The notes below the pieces were generated by a model, which made no database searches, was not told where the DNA came from, and saw only the letters and a list, made by a program, of their open reading frames with translations. Position numbers and translations under genes: made by a program. A stretch of DNA of 64,000 bases. Origin: [Clostridium] symbiosum (GTDB taxonomy: Bacteria > Bacillota > Clostridia > Lachnospirales > Lachnospiraceae). Each line of letters begins with the position of its first letter. Position 1 is the first letter of the stretch. Where the stretch lies: NCBI GenBank assembly GCA_021769625.1, contig JAETSN010000011.1, positions 1 to 64,000 on the forward strand, given 5' to 3'. Positions 43,933 to 52,377 of the stretch are shown piece by piece.

Positions 43933-44052
43933 CCATCTCTCCTCTTTCACATGTTTTTCAATATCTTTTTGCCGATATCCTATCCGTCCACTATACAGTA
44001 TGGACTCCCCGTTTTAATTTATTCGGATTTTCACTAATTTTGTAACAAAAAA

Positions 44053-44078
44053 AGTACCGCATATCTTTATGCGATACT
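44053..44078 (-). terminator. Rho-independent terminator after the SH3-domain protein gene
   Basis: AGTACCGCAT (44053-44062) pairs with ATGCGATACT (44069-44078), with one mismatch. On the minus strand it is followed by a run of eight T residues. It lies about 90 bases after the stop codon at 44169. Confidence 0.85.
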
Positions 44079-44127
44079 CTTTCGTAATCAACCGTTACTA
44101 CCTCTGTCAGCCGGGAGGAAAATCAAA

Positions 44128-44161
44128 TCCTCAAGGAACCCCTTAAAAAACGCCGGCACTT
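44128..44161. repeat. Partial second copy of the 12.8-kb intergenic element
   Basis: These 34 bases match 12779-12812 in the same orientation with 5 mismatches, including an uninterrupted block AAAACGCCGGCACTT. The other half of the element, with the closing stem, is missing: the match stops 7 bases before the stop codon of the neighbouring gene. Confidence 0.7.
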
Positions 44162-44168
44162 AATATCC

Positions 44169-45470
44169 TCACTCCACAAACTCACTCTTCACATAGGCGG
44201 TCTGTCCCTGATATTTCACCTTGCACCAGCCGTCCGCCTGATTCATCAAAAGTTCCAGCTTCTCACCCATATAAATGGTTCCCAGCCTCTCAGCCGTTTC
44301 GCTGGCGCCCTTCCTGACATTCACCGTTGTCTTTGCCGTCACATAGCCGCTGCTTCCCAGAGAGGGATTTACCGCAGGCGCTTCCTGCTCTTCCTGCGTC
44401 TCCGCCGCCTGAGCCGTCTCTGCAGGCTCCTCGCTGATGATCTCCAGATACTGGGACTTGATATAAAACTCCTGCGTGCCGTTGGAAAGTTTCGTCCAGC
44501 CGTTGGCGCGCTCCTCCAGCACGTCAAACACATCCCCGATCTGGGCCTTCCCCAGTTTATCCGCTTTTTCGCTGTCGGAGCTTCTCATGTTCACCACGTC
44601 GATGGCTTTCGCCTTCTTTGCGACCGCTGCCGCCGCAGGCGCCTCCTCCTGGCCTGTCTCCTCCCCGGAGGCAGTTTCCTCCGGCTGCTCCGCCGCCTGG
44701 TTCGCGAGCAGTGCCTCCTGAATGCCCTTGGTGATGGATTCCTCCACCTTCAGAAAGACCTGCGCCGCCTCAGAACCGCTCTGCAGAAGCTGATTGAAAT
44801 CCGCCGACACTTTATTGCTGAGATCCACCACATCGTCCTGGAAGTTGAGCGCTATGATATAATCCGCTTCCTCCTTATCGATCTCCTCTTCCATATTGAT
44901 ATAATAATTTCCGGCGTCATTTTTACAGATAAAAAAGCTCGCCAGCCCCGGCACGGTTCCCTCATACCCCACGATCTGGATATCCGCGACGACATACGCG
45001 ATATAGGAATCCTCACGGGGACCCGGTTTCGTATAGATGTTCACGGCGGGACAGGCCTGCGTATGCTTTGCCCATTCCGTAAAGCGGATCAGCACGGCAT
45101 CCGTGAGAGGGCTGATGATCTCAGTCAGCGCATCCGTATTGTTCTCCTCCATCGCCTTATAATACTTCATGATCAGTTCATTGACCTCCGGATAGGCGTT
45201 CTCCTCAAGCCCCACTTCCGGCACGGTCAGCCCATCCTCTGTGTCCGCCGTCTCCTCCTGACCCGGCACCGCATTCGTCTGTACCTCCTCCTGCTGCTGC
45301 TTTTTCTTATTTGCCGATATACCTATTCCCATTGTGATCAATATAGCTACGATCAGCAAGACCGGCAGGACGATCTTACGATTCTCCACAGCGGCATCCT
45401 TCAGCCCCTCCGCCAGTTCTTTTATATTGATCCCTTCCTCATTCGTTCCTCGGTTCTTTTTTTCTGCCAT
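44169..45470 (-). CDS. Membrane-anchored protein with two SH3 domains
   Basis: 433 residues. A cytoplasmic N-terminus of about 35 residues is followed by one membrane segment (IVLPVLLIVAILITMGIGIS). An extracellular domain of about 170 residues follows (ENAYPEVNELIMKYYKAMEE, NTF2-like in pattern), then an acidic linker and two bacterial SH3 domains (about 290-340, VVNMRSSDSEKADKLGKAQI; and 370-432, TTVNVRKGASETAERLGTIY). SH3_3 domains usually bind peptidoglycan. No enzyme domain is seen. ATG 45468-45470 follows AAGGGAG; a terminator lies downstream. It could be a wall-sensing or scaffold protein. Confidence 0.85.
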   Translation of the reverse strand: MAEKKNRGTNEEGINIKELAEGLKDAAVENRKIVLPVLLIVAILITMGIGISANKKKQQQEEVQTNAVPGQEETADTEDGLTVPEVGLEENAYPEVNELIMKYYKAMEENNTDALTEIISPLTDAVLIRFTEWAKHTQACPAVNIYTKPGPREDSYIAYVVADIQIVGYEGTVPGLASFFICKNDAGNYYINMEEEIDKEEADYIIALNFQDDVVDLSNKVSADFNQLLQSGSEAAQVFLKVEESITKGIQEALLANQAAEQPEETASGEETGQEEAPAAAAVAKKAKAIDVVNMRSSDSEKADKLGKAQIGDVFDVLEERANGWTKLSNGTQEFYIKSQYLEIISEEPAETAQAAETQEEQEAPAVNPSLGSSGYVTAKTTVNVRKGASETAERLGTIYMGEKLELLMNQADGWCKVKYQGQTAYVKSEFVE

Positions 45471-45540
45471 ATAAAACTCCCTTTATACTTTGAAACAGCA
45501 AAACATGCTTTACGCACTCACCATTGCCTTGAATGCTCAA

Positions 45541-45568
45541 ACAAGAGGCAAGTAAACTTACCTCTTGT
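45541..45568 (-). terminator. Hairpin downstream of tRNA-Arg
   Basis: ACAAGAGGCAAGT (45541-45553) pairs with ACTTACCTCTTGT (45556-45568), with one mismatch. The T run after it on the minus strand is short, so it may be a weak terminator or a processing site for the tRNA transcript. Confidence 0.6.
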
Positions 45569-45597
45569 CATGCGGTTTGATAAAAATCATAACAAAA

Positions 45598-45669
45598 TGC
45601 ACCCGACAGGAATCGAACCTGCATTAAAGGCGTCGGAGGCCTTCGTTCTATCCGTTAGACTACGGGTGC
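45598..45669 (-). tRNA. tRNA-Arg (anticodon CCG)
   Basis: The minus strand folds as a full cloverleaf: acceptor GCACCCG (5') with CGGGTGC and discriminator A, anticodon stem AAGGC/GCCTT around loop CTCCGAC (anticodon CCG), and T arm with GGTTCGATTCC. CCA is not encoded. It reads CGG codons. The rest of the 45471-45789 gap holds only the hairpin downstream of this gene. Confidence 0.96.
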
Positions 45670-45789
45670 ATGGAATGGTATGCTATCCAAATATTACGAA
45701 ATTGTTACATCACGTTTGTTATCATACCATATCCTTTTCTATCTGTCCAGACTTTTATCCATAAAAAATTTTCCAGATATTTAAATTCT

Positions 45790-46752
45790 TCATTTTGCCT
45801 GATAAATACTGATCTCTTTTTTCTTCCGGTCATAGTAATAGACCGTATCGGAGAGCACCTCCTCCGGCTCTAACTGCGTGCGGTTTACCTCTCTGACCAT
45901 CCGGATCAGACTGTCCGCTTTTTTTACGCAGTCTTCCGGCAGCAGGATCACTTCGTGGATGGAACTGGGCAGAATATACAGATTTTTTCCGATCTTTTCG
46001 GAAAACTGCTCCAGAAGGCCCCGGTATAAAATGCAGGCCGCCCCCAGATATCTCCTGCTGTTCGTCAGGATCAGAAGGGGAATGCTTCCAAAGTCTTTCT
46101 TTTTCTCCACAAATCCGTCCAGCATCGGAAAATCCTCCTGCTCCTTCCCTTTCCATTCCCAGACCGGGATATCCTCCTCCAGCACCAGCCTCGAGAGCAT
46201 CTCCTCCATCGTCCGGATACTGCCAGGCAGCATGCTCTCCGCATTTTTCAGCGCATCCTCATACAGCTCATCCACGGTGATCCCCCATTTTTCCATATGC
46301 ACATTTTTGATCAGGATCGCCGCCGTCCCTGTCTGCGGACAGTCCACGAGGCAGTAGAACGTGACAGCCATATCCAGAAAATCCCTGCTCGGCATCTCCG
46401 AAAGCATCGCCGTATTTTTCTTCCTATTGACCAGCTTCACCGCCAGCCTCTTTTTTACCTTTTCATAGTCCTGATAGAAATCAAAATCCGGCATCTGCGC
46501 CGCATCCTGCTCTTCGTACAATTCCATAAATTCTTCCAGAATATCTTCCATATCCCTTCCTTCCAGATAATCCTCGTAAAATCTCTCCATATAGATCGTC
46601 GGCACGATTTTTTCCTCCGGTCTGCGGACCGTGATCCCCTGCAGCACAACACCGTTGTTTTTCGGCACATGGATCGATTCCACTTTCACTCCCGCGCCCA
46701 GTCTTTCCTGAAGACCTTCCTTCACTTTTATAATAAATTGAGTATAATTCAT
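45790..46752 (-). CDS. DUF5688 family protein
   Basis: 320 residues. The N-terminal part (MNYTQFIIKVKEGLQERLG) and the downstream stretch PTIYMERFYEDYLEGRDMEDIL are what I recall of DUF5688, a family common in Lachnospiraceae with no known function. No signal peptide, membrane segment or catalytic motif stands out. ATG 46750-46752 follows AGAGAGG. It lies between efp and the tRNA, and appears to be transcribed on its own, since a terminator separates it from efp. Confidence 0.85.
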   Translation of the reverse strand: MNYTQFIIKVKEGLQERLGAGVKVESIHVPKNNGVVLQGITVRRPEEKIVPTIYMERFYEDYLEGRDMEDILEEFMELYEEQDAAQMPDFDFYQDYEKVKKRLAVKLVNRKKNTAMLSEMPSRDFLDMAVTFYCLVDCPQTGTAAILIKNVHMEKWGITVDELYEDALKNAESMLPGSIRTMEEMLSRLVLEEDIPVWEWKGKEQEDFPMLDGFVEKKKDFGSIPLLILTNSRRYLGAACILYRGLLEQFSEKIGKNLYILPSSIHEVILLPEDCVKKADSLIRMVREVNRTQLEPEEVLSDTVYYYDRKKKEISIYQAK

Positions 46753-46821
46753 AGTTACCTCTCTTTCCTTCCATTATAGTTTTCGTTTTTGGGAAATTTA
46801 TGAATAAAATTTAAAAGAAAA

Positions 46822-46851
46822 AGACAACAGGAGAAAACTCTCCTATTGTCT
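46822..46851 (-). terminator. Rho-independent terminator after efp
   Basis: AGACAACAGGAG (46822-46833) pairs with CTCCTATTGTCT (46840-46851), with one mismatch, and on the minus strand runs into five T residues. It lies 57 bases after the efp stop. Confidence 0.88.
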
Positions 46852-46907
46852 TATAGGTTCAACATGATAACAATAAAGAAAAATCACTGCTGCAGCCAGT
46901 CGCCCGC

Positions 46908-47465
46908 TTACACACGGCTCAGATATTCGCCGGTACGTGTATCGATCTTGATCGTATCGCCCTGATTTACAAAGAGCGGAACATATACGGTAGCGCCGGT
47001 CTCAACCGTAGCCGGCTTTGTAGCGCCGGTCGCCGTATCGCCTTTAAAACCGGGTTCTGTCTCCGTGATCTCCAGTTCCACGAACAGGGGAGGTTCCACA
47101 GCGAACACGCTTCCGTTATGGGAAAGCATCTTCACCATTTCATTCTCTTTCACAAATTTCATGGAATCCTGAATATCAGCGGCGCTCATCGCCATCTGCT
47201 CATAGTTCTCCGTATCCATGAAATTATACAGATCGCCGTCTGCGTATAAATACTGCATTTCTCTTCTGTCAATACGTGCCTGAGGGCATTTCTCCGTAGG
47301 ACGGAAAGTTTTCTCCACTACGCCGCCGCTCTTGATGTTTTTCAGTTTGGTCCTAACGAAGGCCGCACCTTTCCCGGGTTTCACATGCTGGAACTCGATG
47401 ATCTGATACACATTTCCCTCCAGCTCTATCGTTATACCATTTCTGAAGTCACCTGCAGATATCAT
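46908..47465 (-). CDS. efp: Elongation factor P
   Basis: 185 residues, the normal length. EF-P binds the ribosome between the P and E sites and relieves stalling at proline runs. The three beta-barrel domains are recognisable, and the conserved loop PGKGAAF places Lys at position 32, the residue modified in some bacteria. The C-terminal domain has the typical [23 protein letters not shown] 47463-47465 is preceded by AGGAGGAAT. It neighbours aroQ, as in Bacillus. Confidence 0.97.
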   Translation of the reverse strand: MISAGDFRNGITIELEGNVYQIIEFQHVKPGKGAAFVRTKLKNIKSGGVVEKTFRPTEKCPQARIDRREMQYLYADGDLYNFMDTENYEQMAMSAADIQDSMKFVKENEMVKMLSHNGSVFAVEPPLFVELEITETEPGFKGDTATGATKPATVETGATVYVPLFVNQGDTIKIDTRTGEYLSRV

Positions 47466-47552
47466 AAAATATTCCTCCTGATGTCTCTCGTAATAATCCT
47501 TTTTTAGTGTATCTTAAAAATCTATCTTTTTCAACTGTTTTTTCACCGAAAG

Positions 47553-48002
47553 TTACTTTTTTTCATTTTTTTCAGAATCCAGCAGAAAATCGATCGCGAG
47601 CAGATAGCCTTCCAGCCCTTTTCCGTATATCTGTTTATCGCAGGCGGGCGCCGTCACCGAAATCTTCCGAAACGCCTCCCTGCTTGTGATGTCGGAGATA
47701 TGCACCTCCACCTTTTTCATCGTGGTCACCGACGCGAGCGCATCGTGGATCGCGTAACTGTAATGCGTATAAGCCCCGGGATTGATGATCAGCCCTTCCG
47801 TCTGGTCGAAATAGGCATCTTGGATCCTGTCTATGATCGCCCCCTCATGATTGCTCTGGAACACTTCGATCTGGCAGTGTTCCTTCTCCCCTTTTTCCGC
47901 TATCATCCCAAGCAGATGATCGTAATCCTGCGTCCCGTAGACCTCCCTCTCCCGGATGCCGAGAAAATTCAGGTTCGGTCCGTTTATGATCAGAATCTTC
48001 AT
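47553..48002 (-). CDS. aroQ: 3-dehydroquinate dehydratase, type II
   Basis: 149 residues. It dehydrates 3-dehydroquinate to 3-dehydroshikimate in the shikimate pathway; type II enzymes form dodecamers. The family N-terminus ILIINGPNLNFLGIRE is followed by YGTQDY with the catalytic Tyr, and the later NPGAYTHYSYAIHDAL and VEVHISDITSRE carry the catalytic His and substrate contacts. It overlaps the aroK stop by 4 bases (ATGA). Confidence 0.97.
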   Translation of the reverse strand: MKILIINGPNLNFLGIREREVYGTQDYDHLLGMIAEKGEKEHCQIEVFQSNHEGAIIDRIQDAYFDQTEGLIINPGAYTHYSYAIHDALASVTTMKKVEVHISDITSREAFRKISVTAPACDKQIYGKGLEGYLLAIDFLLDSEKNEKK

Positions 48003-48535
48003 GTTTCTTCCCCTTTCTGTCCCAGTACTCCCACTATCTCTTCCACCACCTGCGCCGGCTTTTTCCCATCCACACAGACCACGATGTCCGCCGCCGCCCG
48101 ATACAGATCCTCCCGCTCGGCTAAAAGCATCCTGATCCTCTTCATGGGATCGTCCCCCTGCAGCAGAGGCCTTGTGACGTCCCCCTTCAGCCGTTCATAG
48201 ACCGTCTCCGGCGAGGCTTTTAAGTAAATCACCGTGCCCAGTTCGCCGAGAAGACGCCTGTTTTCTTTCCTGAGGGGCGTTCCCCCTCCCACGGAATAAA
48301 TCTGCCGGCATGTCCCCCTCTTTAACTTCTCAAGGAGCATCGTCTCCTTTTCCCGGAAATAATCCTCCCCCTCCGTGGCAAAGATCTCCGAAATACTCCT
48401 GCCTTCCTGCTTCTCGATCATTTTATCGGTGTCCAAAAGCGTACACTGCAGTTTATAGGAAAGACTGATTCCCGTGGTCGTCTTTCCGCTGCCCATGAAG
48501 CCGATCAAAATAACGTTTTTCCTCTGTCCGCACAA
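47999..48535 (-). CDS. aroK: Shikimate kinase
   Basis: 178 residues if it starts at TTG 48533-48535, just after the aroE stop. The P-loop is LIGFMGSGKTTTG, the shikimate-binding Asp is in LLDTDKMIE, and the Gly-rich SVGGGTPLRKEN follows. It phosphorylates shikimate with ATP. No ATG lies upstream of the P-loop in a sensible place: a longer in-frame extension overlaps aroE with unrelated sequence. The TTG has the aroE 3' end GGGGGTG as a plausible ribosome site, so the start is uncertain by a few codons. Confidence 0.9.
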   Translation of the reverse strand: MCGQRKNVILIGFMGSGKTTTGISLSYKLQCTLLDTDKMIEKQEGRSISEIFATEGEDYFREKETMLLEKLKRGTCRQIYSVGGGTPLRKENRRLLGELGTVIYLKASPETVYERLKGDVTRPLLQGDDPMKRIRMLLAEREDLYRAAADIVVCVDGKKPAQVVEEIVGVLGQKGEET

Positions 48536-48539
48536 CCTC

Positions 48540-49505
48540 TCACACCCCCAGTGCCGTTTCCATTTTTCTGTATATCTCTGTCGCCGCCTCCTTTGAAACG
48601 CTGATACCGTTCCACAGCTCATAGGCGATGATCCCCTGATACAGCAGCATCTTCAGCCCATGGAAAGCCTCTCCCCCCGCCGCCCTCACAAGCTGCATAA
48701 ACCGGGTATCCAGCGGATTGAATATCACGTCATAGCCCGTCTTTACGAGCCGGTAAAAGGCTTCGTCCTCTATCACGGCATGATACGTATCGGGATGCAT
48801 CCCCACCTGCGTTGCCTGTATCACAATATACTGTCTGTCCTGATCCAGCCTTTTATAGCCGTCCAGCGGATACGCCGCCGCAAACGCAGCCTCTCTATCC
48901 GCATCATGTGCCGGCGCTTCCGGACTTCTCTCTCCGTTATGGGATACTTCCTCAGACTCTCCCTCCTGTTTTTCTCTCCGGCGGCTTTGGGCCGCCCGGT
49001 TGACTTCCGCTGCCAGCGCCCTCGCCCTTTCTTCACTCCTGTTCAGGATGAAGACATGGCGCGCCCCCTTATCCAGCAGCAAAAAAGCGATCGCCCTCGC
49101 CACGCCGCCCGCCCCGAGCAGCACAACATCCTCTCCCTCTATCTGTACGCCGTCCGAGCACATGGCGCGGTAGAGCCCCGGCATGTCCGTATTGTAGCCC
49201 TTATATCCGCCCTCCATGCGCACCAGCGTATTGACCGCGCCGATTTTCTCCGCCAATCCGTCAATCTCCTTTAAATAAGGGATCACTTCGCTCTTATAGG
49301 GCACTGTCACATTCATTCCGAGAAAATCGAAAGCCTCCGCCCCTTCCATCGCCTGCTTCAGTTTCCCCGGCGCCACCTGCAGCGGCACATACACAAGATT
49401 CTGACCGTAAATTTCCGCCAGATTGTTGTGGATCACCGGCGACACGGAATGTCCCACCGGACAGCCGATCAGGCCGCAGACTTTTGTTTTTGCATCTATT
49501 CTCAT
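48540..49505 (-). CDS. aroE: Shikimate dehydrogenase, with a low-complexity insertion
   Basis: 321 residues; family members are usually near 285. It reduces 3-dehydroshikimate with NADPH. The N-terminal substrate domain has GCPVGHSVSPVIHN and MNVTVPYKSEV (catalytic Lys), the Asp is in YNTDMPGLYRA, and the Rossmann motif is LLGAGGVARAIAFLL. An extra, charged, Ser/Glu/Arg-rich stretch of about 35 residues lies at about 175-210, after the NRSEERARAL nucleotide site; it is probably a surface loop. The start ATG 49503-49505 follows AGAGGG. Start of aroE-aroK-aroQ. Confidence 0.95.
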   Translation of the reverse strand: MRIDAKTKVCGLIGCPVGHSVSPVIHNNLAEIYGQNLVYVPLQVAPGKLKQAMEGAEAFDFLGMNVTVPYKSEVIPYLKEIDGLAEKIGAVNTLVRMEGGYKGYNTDMPGLYRAMCSDGVQIEGEDVVLLGAGGVARAIAFLLLDKGARHVFILNRSEERARALAAEVNRAAQSRRREKQEGESEEVSHNGERSPEAPAHDADREAAFAAAYPLDGYKRLDQDRQYIVIQATQVGMHPDTYHAVIEDEAFYRLVKTGYDVIFNPLDTRFMQLVRAAGGEAFHGLKMLLYQGIIAYELWNGISVSKEAATEIYRKMETALGV

Positions 49506-49592
49506 AAACCCTCTTCTTCCTTACCTCAGATTATACCGCAGTCCGTCCAAGCGAGCTGTGGATATTTGACAATGTCGTTAATACCATAGCCA

Positions 49593-49630
49593 GCCATGAA
49601 ATAATAAAATCATTTTACTATTTTCATGGC
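49593..49630. repeat. AT-rich inverted repeat between yqeG and aroE
   Basis: GCCATGAAATAATAAAAT (49593-49610) is nearly the reverse complement of 49612-49630 (ends CATGGC); the two arms give a stem of about 18 bp with one extra base. It has no T run beyond the stem, so a terminator role is uncertain. Confidence 0.55.
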
Positions 49631-49638
49631 GTCCGGTT

Positions 49639-50133
49639 TCACCCCCTGCGCAGATAAAAATATAACACGATCTTCTCCAGATACCGCTTCAGCACGATCT
49701 GGATCTCTTCCTTCGGGTGGATCGGCTTTACGAGGACCGCGTAGATCCCGCTGCGCTTTGCCCCCCAGACGTCGGTAAAAAGCTGGTCCCCCACAAAAAG
49801 CGTCGTCTTTTCATCCGTTCCCATGCGCTCCATCGCTTTTTGATATCCCGCCCTTCCCGGTTTCCCCGCCTTATACAGATAGTCCGTCCCCACCTTGTCC
49901 GCAAAAGACTTTACGCGGGGCTCCTTATTATTGGACAAAAGCATGGTCCCGCAGCCCATCCGGTGCAGTCTTTCAAACAGCGCTATGGCGCGTCCATCCG
50001 CCGGCGCATCATGGGGCACCAGCGTATTGTCGATATCAAAGATCACGCCCCGTATCCCCCGCCCGTAAAAGGCCTCAAAATCGATCTCATAGGCACAGTC
50101 CAGATATTCATCGGGATAAAAACAAGAAAACAT
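49639..50133 (-). CDS. yqeG: YqeG family HAD phosphatase
   Basis: 164 residues. HAD subfamily IIIA: motif I is IFDIDNTLVPHD, motif II Ser is in MLLSNNKEPR, motif III Lys is near KAGKPGRAGYQKAME, and motif IV is FVGDQLFTDVWGAKRSG. The substrate is not established; in Bacillus it sits beside yqeH and aroE. Here it lies directly upstream of aroE, which preserves that association with altered order. ATG 50131-50133 follows GGAGGAAAG. Confidence 0.93.
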   Translation of the reverse strand: MFSCFYPDEYLDCAYEIDFEAFYGRGIRGVIFDIDNTLVPHDAPADGRAIALFERLHRMGCGTMLLSNNKEPRVKSFADKVGTDYLYKAGKPGRAGYQKAMERMGTDEKTTLFVGDQLFTDVWGAKRSGIYAVLVKPIHPKEEIQIVLKRYLEKIVLYFYLRRG

Positions 50134-50166
50134 TCTCTTTCCTCCAAGAAAATGCGGCCCGGACCG

Positions 50167-50436
50167 CTACAGTTTCCGCACCGCATCATTGTACCGCATT
50201 GCCGAAAACAGCTTTGCAAACGTCGTGATCAGCAGCAACACGATATCGTACCACAGAAAGTTATATATCTTCTGCCTGATATCGATAAACCACTGCGCCT
50301 CGCCGAAGGCCTTGCCGCCCCAGAATATGAATACCAGCAGCACGATCGCCACAAACATAAACGCCAGACGCCATCTGTTGATCCGCTCCATACGCCGTTT
50401 CGCTTTTTCCAGCTTCTGTCTCTTTTCTTCTTCCAT
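50167..50436 (-). CDS. Small two-pass membrane protein of unknown function
   Basis: 89 residues. A charged helical N-terminus (EEEKRQKLEKAKRRMERINR) is followed by two hydrophobic segments (LAFMFVAIVLLVFIFWGG and FLWYDIVLLLITTFAKLF). No motif identifies a family. It sits between nrdR and yqeG with gaps of 16 and 33 bases and may be cotranscribed. Confidence 0.72.
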   Translation of the reverse strand: MEEEKRQKLEKAKRRMERINRWRLAFMFVAIVLLVFIFWGGKAFGEAQWFIDIRQKIYNFLWYDIVLLLITTFAKLFSAMRYNDAVRKL

Positions 50437-50452
50437 CTTCCGGTCTTATCCC

Positions 50453-50905
50453 CTACTTATCCAGTACTTTTTTCAGCTCATCCATAAAGGTATTGATATC
50501 CTTAAACTCCCGGTAGACAGAAGCAAACCGGACATAAGCCACCATATCAAGCTCCTTTAACTTCTCCATCACATACTCGCCGATGATCCCGCTGGAGATC
50601 TCTTTCTCCTCCATCTTGAAAACTTCCGTCTCCACATCATCCACCAGCTTTTCGATCTGCCCCGCACTGATCGGCCTCTTATGGCAGGCGCGCAGCACCC
50701 CGGCCTCGATCTTTTGGCGGTCATAAGTCTCCCTGTTATTATCCTTTTTAATGATGATCAGCGGAATCGTCTCCACCTTCTCATAAGTGGTAAAACGCTT
50801 ATCGCACTCGTCACAGACGCGCCTTCTGCGGATAGAATTATTCTCCTCCGCCGGCCTCGAATCAATGACCCTTGTATTCTCATGACCACAAAACGGACAC
50901 TTCAT
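50453..50905 (-). CDS. nrdR: Transcriptional repressor NrdR
   Basis: 150 residues from ATG 50903-50905, with GGGAGGTGG upstream. A zinc ribbon with CPFC (residues 3-6) and CDEC (31-34) is followed by an ATP-cone domain (VETIPLIIIKKDNNRETYDRQKI). NrdR senses dATP/ATP and represses ribonucleotide reductase genes through NrdR boxes. No ribonucleotide reductase gene is present in this window. The gene lies between ylmC and the small membrane protein. Confidence 0.96.
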   Translation of the reverse strand: MKCPFCGHENTRVIDSRPAEENNSIRRRRVCDECDKRFTTYEKVETIPLIIIKKDNNRETYDRQKIEAGVLRACHKRPISAGQIEKLVDDVETEVFKMEEKEISSGIIGEYVMEKLKELDMVAYVRFASVYREFKDINTFMDELKKVLDK

Positions 50906-51060
50906 CTGCCCACCTCCCACATCCTGCCCAAAGCCCCTTATCCGTGCTCCGGCAAAACCGTCTCTTTTTCTTAAAAGTATAAATTATGCACCTCTTCCTG
51001 TCAAGTCAAACCCCTGTATTATCCCGGCAGCGACAACCCAGCCCAGACAGGCGGAATTGT

Positions 51061-51309
51061 TCAGCACCGCCTGCACTGTCCCTTCACATCCACCAGTATG
51101 ATATCCGGTCCCACCTGCTTGATGTCGCAGTAAGGAATCGTATAGTCCGGCTCGCACTTGAACCAGTCAAAGAAACCGCCGCCCCCCGACACGATGATCT
51201 TGCAGATCTGCCCGCTGCATTCGTCAAACTCGAAATCCGTCACTCTGCCGAGTCTTTTGCAGTCCTTGATATTGATCACTTCTTTTGTCTTAAACTCCGA
51301 ATAAAGCAT
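51061..51309 (-). CDS. ylmC: YlmC/YmxH family sporulation-linked PRC-barrel protein
   Basis: 82 residues from ATG 51307-51309 (GGGCGGGAG upstream). The single PRC-barrel domain reads MLYSEFKTKEVINIKDCKR, GRVTDFEFDECSGQI and DIKQVGPDIILVDV. The role is unknown, but this gene normally follows sigG on the same strand. Here sigG lies on the other strand and the two genes diverge from a shared region. A longer in-frame extension has no matching family sequence. Bases 50906-51060 show nothing notable. Confidence 0.9.
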   Translation of the reverse strand: MLYSEFKTKEVINIKDCKRLGRVTDFEFDECSGQICKIIVSGGGGFFDWFKCEPDYTIPYCDIKQVGPDIILVDVKGQCRRC

Positions 51310-51398
51310 TCTCCCGCCCCTTAAAACGCTTTCCTTTATTCTATGCGAAACCCCCTGTCCCTGTTTCCATTTTCTTCCAGAAAACAGACCTGATTTTA

Positions 51399-51428
51399 TG
51401 AATAAATTCATGTAATCCGTACAGCCTA
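51399..51428 (+). promoter_or_regulatory. Candidate forespore (sigma-F/sigma-G) promoter of sigG
   Basis: TGAATA (51399-51404) matches the -35 element of Bacillus sigma-F/sigma-G promoters, and CAGCCTA (51422-51428) matches five of seven bases of the CATACTA -10 element. The spacer is 17 bases. Transcription would start near 51435 and give a leader of about 165 bases before sigG. It has not been tested against a genome-wide model. Confidence 0.6.
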
Positions 51429-51453
51429 AAAAAGGATGAAGGATAGTGCGAAA

Positions 51454-51560
51454 AATACTTCTAAGGCAGCAAAAGACACTGCCTAAGAAGCATTAAGTTT
51501 CACACAGGAAAAACGCAAAGGACAGCGTTTTTCATATCCATTTCTGCCGCTAAAGCGGCA
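51454..51560 (+). other. Hairpin-rich leader of sigG
   Basis: Three hairpins follow one another: CTTCTAAGGCAG (51458-51469) with 51479-51490 (one mismatch); GAAAAACGC (51508-51516) with GCGTTTTTC (51525-51533), perfect; and TGCCGC (51545-51550) with GCGGCA (51555-51560) around a 4-base loop. The second could act as a terminator. All three lie between the candidate promoter and the sigG start. In Bacillus subtilis a leader hairpin lowers sigG translation (from memory), so a control role is plausible. Confidence 0.6.
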
Positions 51561-51600
51561 CGGGGATTAAAATCTAAGACGGGAAAGAGAGGAAAATACC

Positions 51601-52377
51601 ATGCAGGGAAAAGTTGAAATATGCGGAGTCAATACAGCGGATCTTCCCCTTTTAAAAGAGGAGGAAAAAGAAGCCCTCTGGGCCAGGATAGAAGCCGGGG
51701 ATATGGAGGCGAGGGACCAGTATATCAGGGGGAATCTAAGGCTTGTCTTAAGCGTCATCAAACGTTTTTCATCCAGCAGCGAAAACGTGGATGACCTGTT
51801 TCAGATAGGATGTGTCGGCCTGATCAAAGCGATCAATAATTTCAATCCCGCCCTGCAGGTAAAGTTTTCCACTTACGCGGTGCCCATGATCCTCGGCGAG
51901 ATCCGCAGGTTCCTTCGCGACGGCGGATCCATCAGGGTATCCCGCTCTCTGAAAGATACCGCCTACAAAGCGATCTACGCCAGGGAACATATGACAAGGG
52001 CCAATTTAAAGGAGCCCACCATGGAGGAAGTGGCTGCGGAGATCGGCATCTCCAAGGAGGATATCCTCTATGCCTTAGATGCGATCCAGAGCCCCATGAG
52101 CCTCTATGAACCCATCTATACCGACGGCGGCGATACCCTCTACATCATGGATCAGGTCAGCGACAAAAAGAGCCGGGAGGAAAAATGGATCGAAACCCTC
52201 TCCTTAAACGAAGCCATCCGGCATTTGAGCGACCGGGAACAGGAGATCATCCATCTGCGTTTCTACGAGGGCAAAACCCAGATGGAAGTGTCCGAGATCA
52301 TCGGCATCTCCCAGGCGCAGGTCTCCCGTCTTGAGAAAAACGCCCTGCGCATCATGCGCAGTTATCTGGTCGCATAG
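51601..52377 (+). CDS. sigG: Sporulation sigma factor sigma-G, inverted relative to neighbours
   Basis: 258 residues. Sigma-G directs late forespore transcription. The N-terminal KVEICGVNTADLPLLKEEE is specific to sigma-G; region 2 has NLRLVLSVIKRF, DLFQIGCVGLIKAINNF and KFSTYAVPMILGEIRRFLRD, and region 4 has LSDREQEIIHLRFYEGKTQM followed by the helix-turn-helix ISQAQVSRLEKNALRIMR. ATG 51601-51603 follows AGAGAGG. It is the only plus-strand gene in the window, converging with sigE and diverging from ylmC, whereas these normally run in one direction. The reading frame is intact. Confidence 0.96.
   Translation: MQGKVEICGVNTADLPLLKEEEKEALWARIEAGDMEARDQYIRGNLRLVLSVIKRFSSSSENVDDLFQIGCVGLIKAINNFNPALQVKFSTYAVPMILGEIRRFLRDGGSIRVSRSLKDTAYKAIYAREHMTRANLKEPTMEEVAAEIGISKEDILYALDAIQSPMSLYEPIYTDGGDTLYIMDQVSDKKSREEKWIETLSLNEAIRHLSDREQEIIHLRFYEGKTQMEVSEIIGISQAQVSRLEKNALRIMRSYLVA

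Noticed and set aside
45598-45669. Prophage attachment at the tRNA gene
   Set aside because: No integrase, no repeat of the tRNA 3' end in the neighbourhood and ordinary genes on both sides.
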